DNA of 64,000 nucleotides. It comes from Streptomyces sp. MMBL 11-1. GTDB lineage: Bacteria > Actinomycetota > Actinomycetes > Streptomycetales > Streptomycetaceae. The notes below the pieces were generated by a model. That model saw only the letters and a list, made by a program, of their open reading frames with translations, was not told the origin of the DNA and did not search any database. The stretch lies in the NCBI RefSeq assembly GCF_028622875.1, contig NZ_CP117709.1:6761001-6825000 (forward strand), in the 5' to 3' direction. Below are positions 16,328-24,953 of this stretch, one piece after another (within the stretch, counting starts at the first letter, position 1; every line of letters begins with the position of its first letter). A program made the position numbers and the translations under genes.

Positions 16328-18070
16328 ATGGCCAAGCAGAACGTGGCGGAGCAGTTCGTCGACATCCTCGCCAGGGCCGGCGTCAAACGTCTGTACGGCG
16401 TCGTCGGCGACAGTCTGAACCCCGTCGTGGACGCCATCCGGCGTAACTCGGCCATCGACTGGATCCACGTCCGCCACGAGGAGACCGCCGCCTTCGCGGC
16501 CGGTGCGGAAGCGCAGGTCAGCGGCTCACTCGCGGCCTGCGCCGGCTCCTGCGGCCCGGGCAACCTGCACCTGATCAACGGCCTGTACGACGCCCACCGC
16601 TCGATGGCCCCGGTGCTGGCCCTCGCCTCGCACATCCCCTCCAGCGAGATCGGTCTCGGCTACTTCCAGGCCACCCATCCGGAGCTGCTGTTCCAGGAGT
16701 GCAGCCACTACAACGAGATGATCTCCAGCCCGGAGCAGATGCCGAGGCTGCTCCAGACGGCGATCCAGCACGCCATCGGGCGCGGCGGCGTCAGCGTCGT
16801 CTCGATGCCGGGTGACATCGCCTCCGAGCCCGCCCCCGAGAAGAGCATCGAGCACGCGCTCGTCACCGCGCGGCCGACCGTACGGCCCGGCGACGACGAG
16901 ATCGACAAGCTCTGCCGCATGGTGGACAAGGCCAAACGGGTGACGCTGTTCTGCGGCAGCGGCACGGCCGGGGCGCACGCCGAGGTCATGGAGTTCGCCG
17001 AGAAGATCAAGTCCCCGGTCGGGCACGCGCTGCGCGGCAAGGAGTGGATCCAGTACGACAACCCGTACGACGTCGGGATGAGCGGGCTGCTCGGCTACGG
17101 CGCCGCGTACGAGGCGACCCACGAGTGCGACCTCCTCGTCCTGCTGGGCACGGACTTCCCGTACAACGCCTTCCTCCCGGACGACGTGAAGATCGTCCAG
17201 GTCGATGTGCGCCCCGAGCACCTCGGCCGCCGCTCCAAGCTCGACCTCGCGGTCTGGGGCGATGTGCGCGAGACCCTGCGCTGCCTGACGCCCCGGGTGA
17301 AGCCCAAGTCGGACCGCAAGTTCCTCGACCGGATGCTGAAGAAGCACGCGAACGCCCTGGAGGGGGTGGTCAAGGCCTACACCCGCAAGGTCGACAAGCA
17401 CGTCCCGATCCACCCCGAGTACGTCGCCTCCGTGCTGGACGAGATGGCCGACGAGGACGCCGTGTTCACCGTCGACACGGGCATGAACAACGTGTGGGCC
17501 GCCCGCTATCTGACGCCCAACGGAAAGCGGCGGGTGATCGGTTCGTTCAGCCACGGCTCGATGGCCAACGCCCTCCCGCAGGCGATCGGCGCCCAGTTCA
17601 CCGACCTGAACCGGCAGGTCGTCGCGATGTCGGGCGACGGCGGATTCTCCATGCTGATGGGCGACTTCCTCACCCTGGTCCAGCACGACCTGCCGGTGAA
17701 GGTCGTTCTGTTCAACAACTCCTCGCTCGGCATGGTGGAGTTGGAGATGCTGGTGGCGGGCCTGCCGTCGTACGGGACGGCCAACGAGAACACCGACTAC
17801 GCCGCCATCGCCCGCGCGGCCGGCGCCTACGGCGTACGCGTGGAGAAGCCCAAGCAGTTGCAGGGCGCGCTCAAGGACGCCTTCAAGCACAAGGGTCCCG
17901 CGCTCGTCGATGTGGTCACCGACCCGAACGCGCTCTCCATCCCGCCGAAGATCAGCGCCGACATGGTCACCGGCTTCGCACTCTCCGCCAGCAAGATCGT
18001 GCTCGACGGCGGAGTGGGCCGGATGCTCCAGATGGCCCGCTCCAACCTCCGCAACGTGCCCCGCCCCTGA
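16328..18070 (+). CDS. poxB: Pyruvate dehydrogenase (quinone)/pyruvate oxidase, PoxB family
   Basis: A thiamine-diphosphate flavoprotein that oxidatively decarboxylates pyruvate, in the PoxB type to acetate and CO2 with electrons passed to quinone. The 580-residue protein has the N-terminal Pyr domain (RLYGVVGDSLNPVVDA, catalytic Glu in VRHEETAAFA), a central FAD-type domain and the C-terminal PP domain. The TPP signature is GDGGFSMLMGDFLTLVQHDL, ending in LFNNSSLG. The ATG at 16328 follows AGGAAGGGTG. It is a single-gene unit. Acetolactate synthases are related, but the SLNPVVDAIR and GLPSYGTANENTDY stretches fit PoxB better. Confidence 0.9.
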   Translation: MAKQNVAEQFVDILARAGVKRLYGVVGDSLNPVVDAIRRNSAIDWIHVRHEETAAFAAGAEAQVSGSLAACAGSCGPGNLHLINGLYDAHRSMAPVLALASHIPSSEIGLGYFQATHPELLFQECSHYNEMISSPEQMPRLLQTAIQHAIGRGGVSVVSMPGDIASEPAPEKSIEHALVTARPTVRPGDDEIDKLCRMVDKAKRVTLFCGSGTAGAHAEVMEFAEKIKSPVGHALRGKEWIQYDNPYDVGMSGLLGYGAAYEATHECDLLVLLGTDFPYNAFLPDDVKIVQVDVRPEHLGRRSKLDLAVWGDVRETLRCLTPRVKPKSDRKFLDRMLKKHANALEGVVKAYTRKVDKHVPIHPEYVASVLDEMADEDAVFTVDTGMNNVWAARYLTPNGKRRVIGSFSHGSMANALPQAIGAQFTDLNRQVVAMSGDGGFSMLMGDFLTLVQHDLPVKVVLFNNSSLGMVELEMLVAGLPSYGTANENTDYAAIARAAGAYGVRVEKPKQLQGALKDAFKHKGPALVDVVTDPNALSIPPKISADMVTGFALSASKIVLDGGVGRMLQMARSNLRNVPRP

Positions 18071-18244
18071 GCGGAGCTGCGCCTGCGTGGTGATGGTGTG
18101 CGCGGGTGGGATGTTCCGTGCGCCCCTCGCCGCTCCTGACCGTTCACCTATTGATGACCCGGCAAGCGTGACCGTACGCGTACAGGGGCATGCATCCCGT
18201 GAGGCTGTTCGATGATCGGCCGGATCAGAGGAGGTCGGTCCACT

Positions 18245-18724
18245 GTGCGGGCGGGGGAAATGGCGAAGCGTCAGAGAAGGATCGCGGTCGTCGAGGGGTG
18301 CGGCCCGCGGGGCCGGAGACCGGGCGAGGCACCACCGCCGGCCCGGATGCGCCGGAGGGTGGGCCACGCCGAACAATCGGCCGTGGGCGAAGTGCGCCGG
18401 GAACTGCGGGAGTTCCTCCGGCACCGCTCCGACGAGGAGCAGCGCGAGGCGGCGGAGTTGCTGGTGAGCGAGCTGGTGACCAACGCTCTCATCCACACCC
18501 GGCACGGGGCCGTGGTCACCGCCACCGCGTCGCCCGCCCGACTGCGCGTGGAGGTCCAGGACTTCGCGTCGGAGGATCTGCCCGCGCCGTACGTACCGAA
18601 CGCCGACGACGGTACGCACGGCAGGGGCCTGATCCTGGTCCGGAGCCTGGCCGACGCCTGGGGCGTGGAGGCGCAGACCCTGGGCAAAGTCGTCTGGTTC
18701 GAGCTGCGCGGCGGGAGGCGCTGA
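18245..18724 (+). CDS. ATP-binding protein, RsbW/SpoIIAB-like anti-sigma histidine kinase fold
   Basis: A single HATPase_c domain of about 159 residues. The N-box is ELVTNALIHTRHG, followed by an Asp loop (VEVQDFASE) and a glycine loop (GTHGRGLILVRSLADAWGV). Streptomyces has dozens of such proteins. Some bind sigma factors or anti-anti-sigma partners; most are uncharacterised. I prefer GTG 18245, which has GAGGAGG nine bases upstream, over the ATG at 18212, which has no such site. The N-terminal 30 residues are basic and probably flexible. It is convergent with the DUF2637 gene (7 bp between stops). Confidence 0.85.
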   Translation: MRAGEMAKRQRRIAVVEGCGPRGRRPGEAPPPARMRRRVGHAEQSAVGEVRRELREFLRHRSDEEQREAAELLVSELVTNALIHTRHGAVVTATASPARLRVEVQDFASEDLPAPYVPNADDGTHGRGLILVRSLADAWGVEAQTLGKVVWFELRGGRR

Positions 18725-18731
18725 GGGGCGC

Positions 18732-19832
18732 TCAGCCGAACTGCTGCTCCAGATCCTTCAGTTTCTGTTCCAGCGAGTCGAGCCGGGGGAGTGTCTGGGT
18801 GTCGTCCTCGGCGGTGAGGTCGACGGTCCGCGGGTCACTTCCCCGGCTCGAAGCGTCCAGGCTCTTCGAGTTCGAACCGTCCGCCTGCTTCGGGCCGACG
18901 GCTTGCAGGGATGGCCGGGGCCGCAGAGGCAGCTGACCCGGCTCTGCTATGGCGGGCTCCGCGACGGCCGGCGCCGCGCCGCCCGAGGCCGGGGCGAGAG
19001 CGGGCACGTCCACCTGTCGCGCGCCCCCTCCGCCGCGTCCCCAGACCCGGTTCTGCCGGTTCAAGGCCTTGATGCGGGCCCGGTCCAGCTTCTCCTGGTC
19101 GCGTCGGCGCAGCCGTTCCTGCTCACGCTCCCTGCGGTCCTCCCGCACCTCGTCCACCGCCTCGTCCAGGGTGCGGACGCCCTCCAGGAGCATCAGCGAC
19201 CAGGCGCAGAAGGTCTCCCTGGGCGCCCGGAGCCAGCGGACGATCCGGATCTGCGGCAACGGACGGGGCACCAGGCCCTGTTCGCGCAGCGCGGCACGGC
19301 GGGTCTGCTTCAGCGCGCGGTCGAAGAGGACCGCGGCCGAGAGGGACATCCCCGCGAAGAAGTGCGGCGCTCCCGCGTGGCCCATGCCCCGGGGGGCGTG
19401 CACCCAGTTGAACCAGGCGGCGGCCCCGGCGAACGTCCACACCAGCAGCCGGGAGCCGAGCGCGGCGTCACCGTGGCTCGCCTCCCGTACGGCCAGCACG
19501 GAACAGAACATCGCGGCCCCGTCCAGTCCGAACGGGACCAGATACTCCCAGCCTCCGGTGAGGTTCAGGTTCTGCCGGCCGAAGCCGACGAGCCCGTGGA
19601 AGGAGAGCGCGGCGGCGACCGCCGCGCAGCAGAAGAGCAGGACGTAGCTGGCGGTGGCGTACAGCGCTTCCTTGCGTCTGCGGCGCTCCTCGCTGCGTTC
19701 CCAGGAGTCGTCGGCCGCGGCCTTGCCGGCGGCACGCTTGCCGCGTGCGACCACCGTCACCGCCGCCATGACCCCCACGAGCAATACGGCGCCCGGAAGC
19801 AGCCAGTCAAGCGATATGTCGGTCAGTCTCAT
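18732..19832 (-). CDS. DUF2637 membrane protein (SpdB-like), cytoplasmic coiled-coil tail
   Basis: The 366-residue protein has an N-terminal membrane helix (WLLPGAVLLVGVMAAVTVV), a charged linker, and about four more hydrophobic segments between 60 and 165 with the DUF2637 core (NLTGGWEYLVPFGLDGAAMF, FNWVHAPRGMGH). A long charged helical region follows (DEVREDRREREQERLRRRDQ), then a disordered tail and a final coiled coil (RLDSLEQKLKDLEQQFG). Relatives are best known as Spd proteins of conjugative Streptomyces plasmids, but chromosomal copies are common and I see no other plasmid gene here. The function is unknown. The start is ATG 19832. Confidence 0.83.
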   Translation of the reverse strand: MRLTDISLDWLLPGAVLLVGVMAAVTVVARGKRAAGKAAADDSWERSEERRRRKEALYATASYVLLFCCAAVAAALSFHGLVGFGRQNLNLTGGWEYLVPFGLDGAAMFCSVLAVREASHGDAALGSRLLVWTFAGAAAWFNWVHAPRGMGHAGAPHFFAGMSLSAAVLFDRALKQTRRAALREQGLVPRPLPQIRIVRWLRAPRETFCAWSLMLLEGVRTLDEAVDEVREDRREREQERLRRRDQEKLDRARIKALNRQNRVWGRGGGGARQVDVPALAPASGGAAPAVAEPAIAEPGQLPLRPRPSLQAVGPKQADGSNSKSLDASSRGSDPRTVDLTAEDDTQTLPRLDSLEQKLKDLEQQFG

Positions 19833-20024
19833 GCGCGGTCCCTTGCGTCACGTAGGGCGTTTCGTGCGCCATCGTGACGGAATTCCCGTCCCGCTCCGGT
19901 GGTTTCGGGACAAGAGCACGCCATGGGGGTGGGAGAGGTTATCGATGGGTGGAATCTTCTCGAACGACTGCCCGGTCGGGCCGGGTTGCGTTCGATTCCA
20001 CGTCATCCGGACGGGCGGTGTGGA

Positions 20025-20873
20025 TCAGGAAGCCGCCGCGAGCTTCCGTACCCGGTCCGCGTCGCAAGTGCGCGGGCAGGTCACACAGGTGTCCTCGGGG
20101 CGCAGGGTGTAGAAGAGGCAGCAGCTCGCCCGGTCCCGGGTCGGCAGCGACCGGCCCTCGGGTCCGGTCAGCTCGCGGAAGCCCGCGGTGCCGACGTACG
20201 GCTTCGTCGCGCCGGGGAGCAGCAGCTCCAGCTCGGCCATCGCCCGGCGCTCCTCGCCCAGCAGGTGCGCGATGTACCAGAGGCCCTCGACGATCTCGTC
20301 GGTCGCCATCCCCCACAGGGCACGCTTCCCGCGCCGCATGCGCGGCCCGAAGCCCTCCAGCACCGGGCCGAGGTGCTCGGTCAGGGACGCCAGGACCTCG
20401 GCCCGCAGCGCCGCCTCGTCCGGGACGACCCGGGCCCCGGGCAGCGTGGCGGCCGGGTCGTCCGGCAGGCAGGCGAACTCCCGGACCCGTACGGTCAGAT
20501 GCCCCAGGGACCGCTGGAAGGCGACGTCCTCGACCGGGATCCGCACCACCCGGCGCTGCAGGAACCACGGCACGGTCACCAGCAGACAGGCGGGCCAGGC
20601 GTACCGGTGCAGGCCGAAGCTCGCCACCACGTCGGGGCGGGCCCGCTGTCCGTAGTCGCGCAGCACCTGGGCGTCGTCCCAGGCGAGGAAGGCGTCCACG
20701 GCGTCTCCACCGGCCGCCAGCTCCGCCGCGCCGACCCAGCCCGCTCCGGACGGGGCGACGGCGTCGCCGGCGAGCACGTCGGCCCGCAGACCGGGAAACA
20801 CCTCGGTCAGCCGGGCGTACGCGGCGGTCACGGGAGACGTCGCGGTACCGGTGAACGGCGGGGAGAGGGGCAT
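20025..20873 (-). CDS. FhuF-like siderophore-iron reductase, [2Fe-2S]
   Basis: A cytoplasmic ferric-siderophore reductase-like protein of 282 residues. The C-terminus carries the FhuF-type cluster ligands in CCLFYTLRPEDTCVTCPRTC, arranged CC...C..C, which hold an unusual [2Fe-2S] centre in E. coli FhuF. The N-terminal part (HRYAWPACLLVTVPWFLQRR) matches the family's core. I use ATG 20873; an in-frame GTG at 20885 is possible, and neither has a strong ribosome site. An iron box lies 30-50 bp upstream, so the gene should be on when iron is short. No siderophore biosynthesis genes are nearby. Confidence 0.85.
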   Translation of the reverse strand: MPLSPPFTGTATSPVTAAYARLTEVFPGLRADVLAGDAVAPSGAGWVGAAELAAGGDAVDAFLAWDDAQVLRDYGQRARPDVVASFGLHRYAWPACLLVTVPWFLQRRVVRIPVEDVAFQRSLGHLTVRVREFACLPDDPAATLPGARVVPDEAALRAEVLASLTEHLGPVLEGFGPRMRRGKRALWGMATDEIVEGLWYIAHLLGEERRAMAELELLLPGATKPYVGTAGFRELTGPEGRSLPTRDRASCCLFYTLRPEDTCVTCPRTCDADRVRKLAAAS

Positions 20874-20901
20874 GCGGGGAACCACCGAAAGGGGATCGTT
20901 T

Positions 20902-20920
20902 GCAGGTAAGCCTTACCTTA
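20902..20920 (-). promoter_or_regulatory. Iron box (DmdR/IdeR operator) upstream of the FhuF-like gene
   Basis: On the minus strand this reads TAAGGTAAGGCTTACCTGC. It matches the classical DmdR/IdeR/DtxR 19-mer TTAGGTTAGGCTAACCTAA at 14 of 19 positions, including the GG-T-AGGCT-ACCT core. It lies just upstream of the reductase start, where a bound repressor would block transcription. Confidence 0.8.
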
Positions 20921-21019
20921 CCCGACGCCGTCGATGTTTGAACCGCGCCCTCCTCCCTCTATCGTGCACAGGAGGCCCCGCGCACGCGAGTCGGCCCGCG
21001 GCAGGCGGAGGAGGTCCGG

Positions 21020-21886
21020 GTGGAGCAGGGCAACGCGCATGAGGGCGCACGTCCGGCGTACGCCCTGGGAGCGTTCCCGCGCACTCCCGCGGACGGCCGG
21101 ATGGCGGAGTGCCGGGTGCCGGAACAGGCCCGGGGCGAGCGGGCCGGAGCCGAGTGGGCCGGAGCCGAGTGGGCCGGAGCCGGGCAGGCCGGGGGGCGAC
21201 CGGCGGAGGGCGAGCAGGCCGCCCGGGGCGAGCACACCCACGGGGAGCCTCTCGCACCGCGTGCCGTCCAGCGCCACTCCGTCCGCGGCCAGATCCTGGA
21301 CGCCCTGCGCGCCGCCCTCGTCGACGGCGAGCTGGTGCCCGGCCAGGTGTACTCCGCCCCCGCGCTCGGCTCCCGCTTCGGCGTCTCCGCGACGCCGGTG
21401 CGCGAGGCCATGCAGCGGCTGGCCGTCGAGGGAGCCGTCGAGGTCGTGCCGAACCGCGGGTTCCGGGTCAGCGAACGCGGCCCCCGCGAGCTGGCCGAGC
21501 TGGCCGAGGTACGGGCCCTGATCGAGGTCCCGGTGATGCTCAGCCTGGCCCGGACGGTCCCGGCGCACCGCTGGAGCGGCCTGCGCCCGCTGGCGGAGGC
21601 CACGGTCACGGCGGCGGCCGTGGGCGACCGGGCCGCCTACGCCGAGTCGGACCGGGCCTTCCACCGCGCGGTCCTCGCGCTGTCGGGCAACAAGCAGCTC
21701 GTGTCCGTCGCCGACGAACTGCACCAGCGCTCCCAGTGGCCGCTGGTGTCGGGCCCCGCCACCCGGCGGGCCGACCTGTTGGCCGACGCCTCCGAGCACA
21801 CCGCCCTGCTCGACGCCCTCGTGGCCCAGGACCTCACCGTGGTCCAGGCCCTGGTCCGCGAGCACTTCGCCGGCGCCGACGGCTGA
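21020..21886 (+). CDS. GntR family transcriptional regulator (FadR/FCD subfamily)
   Basis: A 288-residue repressor-type protein. A winged helix covers about 85-150 (VRGQILDALRAALVDGELVP, SRFGVSATPVREAMQRLAVE), followed by an all-helical FCD ligand domain (about 160-285). The FCD metal-ligand pattern is present in part (Asp in AESDRAFHRAVL, then SEHTALLDAL). The first 80 residues are an unusual Gly/Ala/Glu extension with a 15-bp tandem repeat. The GTG at 21020 has GGAGGAGGTC directly upstream, which fixes the long start. It diverges from the FhuF-like gene, but iron-box placement favours the reductase. The ligand and targets are unknown. Confidence 0.88.
   Translation: MEQGNAHEGARPAYALGAFPRTPADGRMAECRVPEQARGERAGAEWAGAEWAGAGQAGGRPAEGEQAARGEHTHGEPLAPRAVQRHSVRGQILDALRAALVDGELVPGQVYSAPALGSRFGVSATPVREAMQRLAVEGAVEVVPNRGFRVSERGPRELAELAEVRALIEVPVMLSLARTVPAHRWSGLRPLAEATVTAAAVGDRAAYAESDRAFHRAVLALSGNKQLVSVADELHQRSQWPLVSGPATRRADLLADASEHTALLDALVAQDLTVVQALVREHFAGADG
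21141..21185 (+). repeat. Three 15-bp tandem repeats in the GntR N-terminal extension
   Basis: Two identical units GGGCCGGAGCCGAGT (21141-21155, 21156-21170) and a third differing at the last three bases encode AGAEW-like repeats. They are in frame and expand the disordered N-terminus. Confidence 0.85.
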
Positions 21887-21931
21887 CCGGGGCGGCGCCC
21901 GTGCCCCCGAGGGGCGCCCGGCGCCTCCGCC

Positions 21932-22729
21932 TCAGCTCGCCTCGGCGGTGCGCGGGGCCGGGGGACCGAGGTAGGGGGCCAGCCAGGTGGGTACGCCGCC
22001 CAGCAGCCGGAACAGCCGGCCGGCCTCGGCGCGCAGCCGGGCCGCCTGCGGCTCCTCCTCCGCCTCCGCGAGGGAGATCAGCGCCGGGGCCGTACCGACC
22101 AGGAACCCCAGCTCCTCCCGGATCCGCAGCGACTCCGCGAAGCCGTGCCGGGCCTCGGCCAGCTCCCCCTCGCGCAGGGCGAGCGCCGCCAGATGCCGCC
22201 AGGTGGACGAAAGCAGCAGGTCGTCGCCCCGGGTCGACGCACCGGCGTGCGCCCGGCGGAACGCGGCGCGCGCCGACTGCGGCGACTCCGCGATGTTCTG
22301 GGCGATCAGCCCGCGCCGGAAGTCCAGCAGCGGCCGGGCCGGGGACCCGGGAGCCAGCAGCGCCGCCGACCTGCTCAGTGCCACACTCGCCTCGTCGGCC
22401 CGGTCCCGTACGGCCAGGAGGGTCGAGGCGTAGGCCAGATGGCCCCGCTCGGAAGCGGCCGATCCGCGTTCGTCGTCGCTGCGGGCGATGGCCTCCGCCG
22501 TGCGCAGGGCGTCCTCCGCGTCGGTCCAGCCCTCCCCGGTGTAGAGACACCGCTCGGTCAGCAGCGCGGTGCGCTGGAGAGCGGCGGCCGGATCGGTGCT
22601 CGCGTGGGGCTCCAGCAGTGCGGCCGCGTCCGTCCAGCAGGCGCGTGACCGCAACCGCCATACCGCGGTCTGGAGCGGCGGATCGTCATCTGCTGTCGTT
22701 CCGGAACCAGACATGGCGGTATGCGCCAC
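21932..22729 (-). CDS. Hypothetical protein with TPR-like helical repeats
   Basis: About 265 residues of Ala/Leu/Glu-rich amphipathic helices (WTDAAALLEPHASTDPAAAL, SARAAFRRAHAGAS, GELAEARHGFAESLRIREEL). Their spacing fits tetratricopeptide repeats. It has no signal peptide or catalytic motif. I choose GTG 22729 because GGAGGG lies five bases upstream; ATG 22792 and ATG 22714 are alternatives in the same frame. It is read towards the GntR gene and away from PucR. A scaffold or regulatory role is likely but unproven. Confidence 0.65.
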   Translation of the reverse strand: MAHTAMSGSGTTADDDPPLQTAVWRLRSRACWTDAAALLEPHASTDPAAALQRTALLTERCLYTGEGWTDAEDALRTAEAIARSDDERGSAASERGHLAYASTLLAVRDRADEASVALSRSAALLAPGSPARPLLDFRRGLIAQNIAESPQSARAAFRRAHAGASTRGDDLLLSSTWRHLAALALREGELAEARHGFAESLRIREELGFLVGTAPALISLAEAEEEPQAARLRAEAGRLFRLLGGVPTWLAPYLGPPAPRTAEAS

Positions 22730-22887
22730 ATTGCCCTCCCCGAGCGCGCCATTGTGCTGTTGGGTACGGCGCATCTCAGCACGGATTGGCACGCCGGGCC
22801 AAGGGGTCCGGACAATGTCAGGTGAAAGATTTCACAATCGGCCGGAGTCCGACGGTGCCCCGCCGGGCCCCGTGCGCGGCCGGAAGA

Positions 22888-24615
22888 TCAGCTCATGCGC
22901 AGGGCGAGGAAGAAGTCGAGCTTGTCCTCCAGGCGCGAAAGGTCACGCCCCGTCAACTGCTCGATTCGTCCGACGCGGTAGCGCAACGTGTTGACGTGCA
23001 GGTGCAGCCGGGCCGCGCAGCGGGTCCAGGACCCGTCGCAGTCCAGGAAGGCCTCCAGCGTCTCGATCAGCTCCGCCCGGTGGCGCCGGTCGTAGTCGCG
23101 CAGCGGATCGAGCAGCCGGGCGGTGAAGGCGCGCCGGACGTCGTCGGGGACGAACGGCAGCAGCAGCACGTGCGAGGCCAGCTCGTGGTGACCGGCCGCG
23201 CAGACCCGCCCCGGGCGGGCCGCGGCCACCCGGCGGGCGTGCCGGGCCTCCTCCAGCGCGCCGCGCAGTCCTTCGGCGGAATGCACGGCCGCGCTGACAC
23301 CCAGTGTCAGCCGGCCGTCCTCGGCGAGCCCCGCCGAGAGCGGTTCGCGTACGGAGGCCAGCAGCGCGTCGGCGTGCAGCCCGGGATCCGCGTCGAGGGC
23401 GTCGGCGGGGGCGGCATCGTCAGCAGCGCCCTCCCCGGCGTCCGCGGCGTCCGCGGCCACGGTGGTGGGCGTGGGCAGCGGCACCAGGGCGATGGCCTCC
23501 TCACCCGTGTGGGCGACGGCGATCCGGTCGGCCGAGTCGGGGCCGCTGACCGCCGGGTCGACGAGGATCTCCTCCAGCAGCGCCTGGGCCACCGGACCGC
23601 TCGCGATGTCGCCCGCGGCGCTCCAGTCGACCCGGGCCACCACGACCTGCCACTGCGGGGACATGCCGAGGCCGGGGAGCAGGACGGGTGCGGCGACCCG
23701 CAGCCTGGCCGCGATCTCGGCCGGGGCCGCGCCCGCCTGGACCAGCTCCAGCACCTCCTGGGCGAGCCTGCGGCGTACCGTACGGGCCGCGTCGCGGCGG
23801 TCGCGTTCGACCGCGATCAGCTGGGTGACGCCCTGGAGCAGATCGAGCCGGGCGGCGGCCCAGTCCGAGGCGTCGGCCTCGACCGCCAGCAGCCAGTCGG
23901 AGAGCACCGACTCCCGTACGTCGCGGGCGGCCGGCACCGCGCCGCGGCCGGTGTTCCGGATCGGGAAGAGTGAATACGTCGTACCGGCGACTGCCGCCCG
24001 GTGCGGGCCCCGGCGGCCGGTACGGGTCGCGGCCAGGTGGTGCCCGGCCAGCGCCGCGCCCAGCGGCCCGGGCAGCGGGGCGCCCGCCCCGGCGATCTGG
24101 CGGCCCGTGGGGGAGAGGACCCAGGCTCGCAGGTCCAGGTCGGAGGTGAGGAGATCCAGGACCACCTCGGGGCCGCCGCCCGCCGGGCCCGAGGTCATCA
24201 GCCGGCGGTGCCGGTCCACCACGGCCGCCAGGTCGCCCGCCCGCTCGCCGGAGACCTGACGGACGACGTACTCGGTGATCGTCGCGAAAGCAACGGTCTC
24301 ATGCACGGCGAAGAGGGGGAGGCGGTGCTGCGCGCACGCCTCGACCAGATCGGCGGGGATGTCACCGAGCTCCGCCTCGCCGGCTGCGAGACCGGCCACC
24401 CCGGCGCCCGCCAGAATCCGGACGAACGGCTCGGAGTCCGCCGCGCCCCGGCGCCAGGCGAGGCCCGTGAGCACCAGCTCCCCGCCGGAGAGATAGCGGC
24501 TGGGATCGCGCAGGTCGGTCGTCATGACGCCCCGGACCGCGCGGTCCAGCTCGTCCTCGCCGCCGAGCAGCCGCAGGCCCAGCGCGTCGGTCTCCAGCAG
24601 TGCGCGCAGCCGCAT
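22888..24615 (-). CDS. PucR family transcriptional regulator of purine catabolism
   Basis: A 575-residue regulator with an N-terminal PucR domain (about 1-125, MRLRALLETDALGLRLLGGE, TTDLRDPSRYLSGGELVLTG). A GGDEF-like central region follows, and a C-terminal HTH_30 (about 505-570, LEAFLDCDGSWTRCAARLHL, VNTLRYRVGRIEQLTG). In Bacillus, PucR activates the puc purine-degradation genes. Its position divergent from the xanthine dehydrogenase operon supports the same role. The start ATG 24615 begins the conserved MRLRALLE. The frame is open further upstream but unconserved there. Confidence 0.9.
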   Translation of the reverse strand: MRLRALLETDALGLRLLGGEDELDRAVRGVMTTDLRDPSRYLSGGELVLTGLAWRRGAADSEPFVRILAGAGVAGLAAGEAELGDIPADLVEACAQHRLPLFAVHETVAFATITEYVVRQVSGERAGDLAAVVDRHRRLMTSGPAGGGPEVVLDLLTSDLDLRAWVLSPTGRQIAGAGAPLPGPLGAALAGHHLAATRTGRRGPHRAAVAGTTYSLFPIRNTGRGAVPAARDVRESVLSDWLLAVEADASDWAAARLDLLQGVTQLIAVERDRRDAARTVRRRLAQEVLELVQAGAAPAEIAARLRVAAPVLLPGLGMSPQWQVVVARVDWSAAGDIASGPVAQALLEEILVDPAVSGPDSADRIAVAHTGEEAIALVPLPTPTTVAADAADAGEGAADDAAPADALDADPGLHADALLASVREPLSAGLAEDGRLTLGVSAAVHSAEGLRGALEEARHARRVAAARPGRVCAAGHHELASHVLLLPFVPDDVRRAFTARLLDPLRDYDRRHRAELIETLEAFLDCDGSWTRCAARLHLHVNTLRYRVGRIEQLTGRDLSRLEDKLDFFLALRMS

Positions 24616-24642
24616 CTCGTCGCCGCCGATCTTTCCGTAGAG

Positions 24643-24674
24643 GGAGCAGGTGAAGTTCGTGAAGGAGCAGGTGA
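24643..24674. promoter_or_regulatory. Direct repeats in the pucR/xdh divergent promoter region
   Basis: GGAGCAGGTGA occurs at 24643-24653 and again at 24664-24674, starts exactly 21 bp (two helical turns) apart, 28-59 bp upstream of pucR. The 338-bp divergent region (24616-24953) holds no gene. The repeats are a candidate binding site for PucR itself. Confidence 0.4.
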
Positions 24675-24953
24675 GGGTGGAAGTGGATGAAGGAGGCCGT
24701 GGGGTGGGGGAGCCGTGGGGGATACGGGTATCTGTGAATTGCGGAGAGGTTACTGGTTCCCGCCATTCGTTCGAATCTACAAGACGAGGACGGACACCAG
24801 CCAACTCCTTCAGTGTTTCGGTGACTGCACCGGTAGGAGCGGGGCTTGTGTACTGGGCCACACACCACGTGAACACCATATGAACGAGCCAGTCGAGGGC
24901 AGGCCGTCCCCCAGCCCCAGCGAACGACCCGATTGAGAAGAAGAGAGCCACTC

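Noticed and set aside
14000..16477. 825-codon minus-strand frame opposite the PP2C-like gene
   Set aside because: Shadow frame spanning an intergenic region and two other genes; composition is Arg/Gly repeats.
18732..19832. DUF2637 protein as evidence of an integrated conjugative plasmid
   Set aside because: There are no tra, rep, integrase or attachment-site features nearby, and chromosomal DUF2637 genes are common.
24616..24951. Upstream extension of the PucR gene (112 codons)
   Set aside because: The extension covers the divergent promoter region and has no PucR-family similarity; MRLRALLE is the conserved start.
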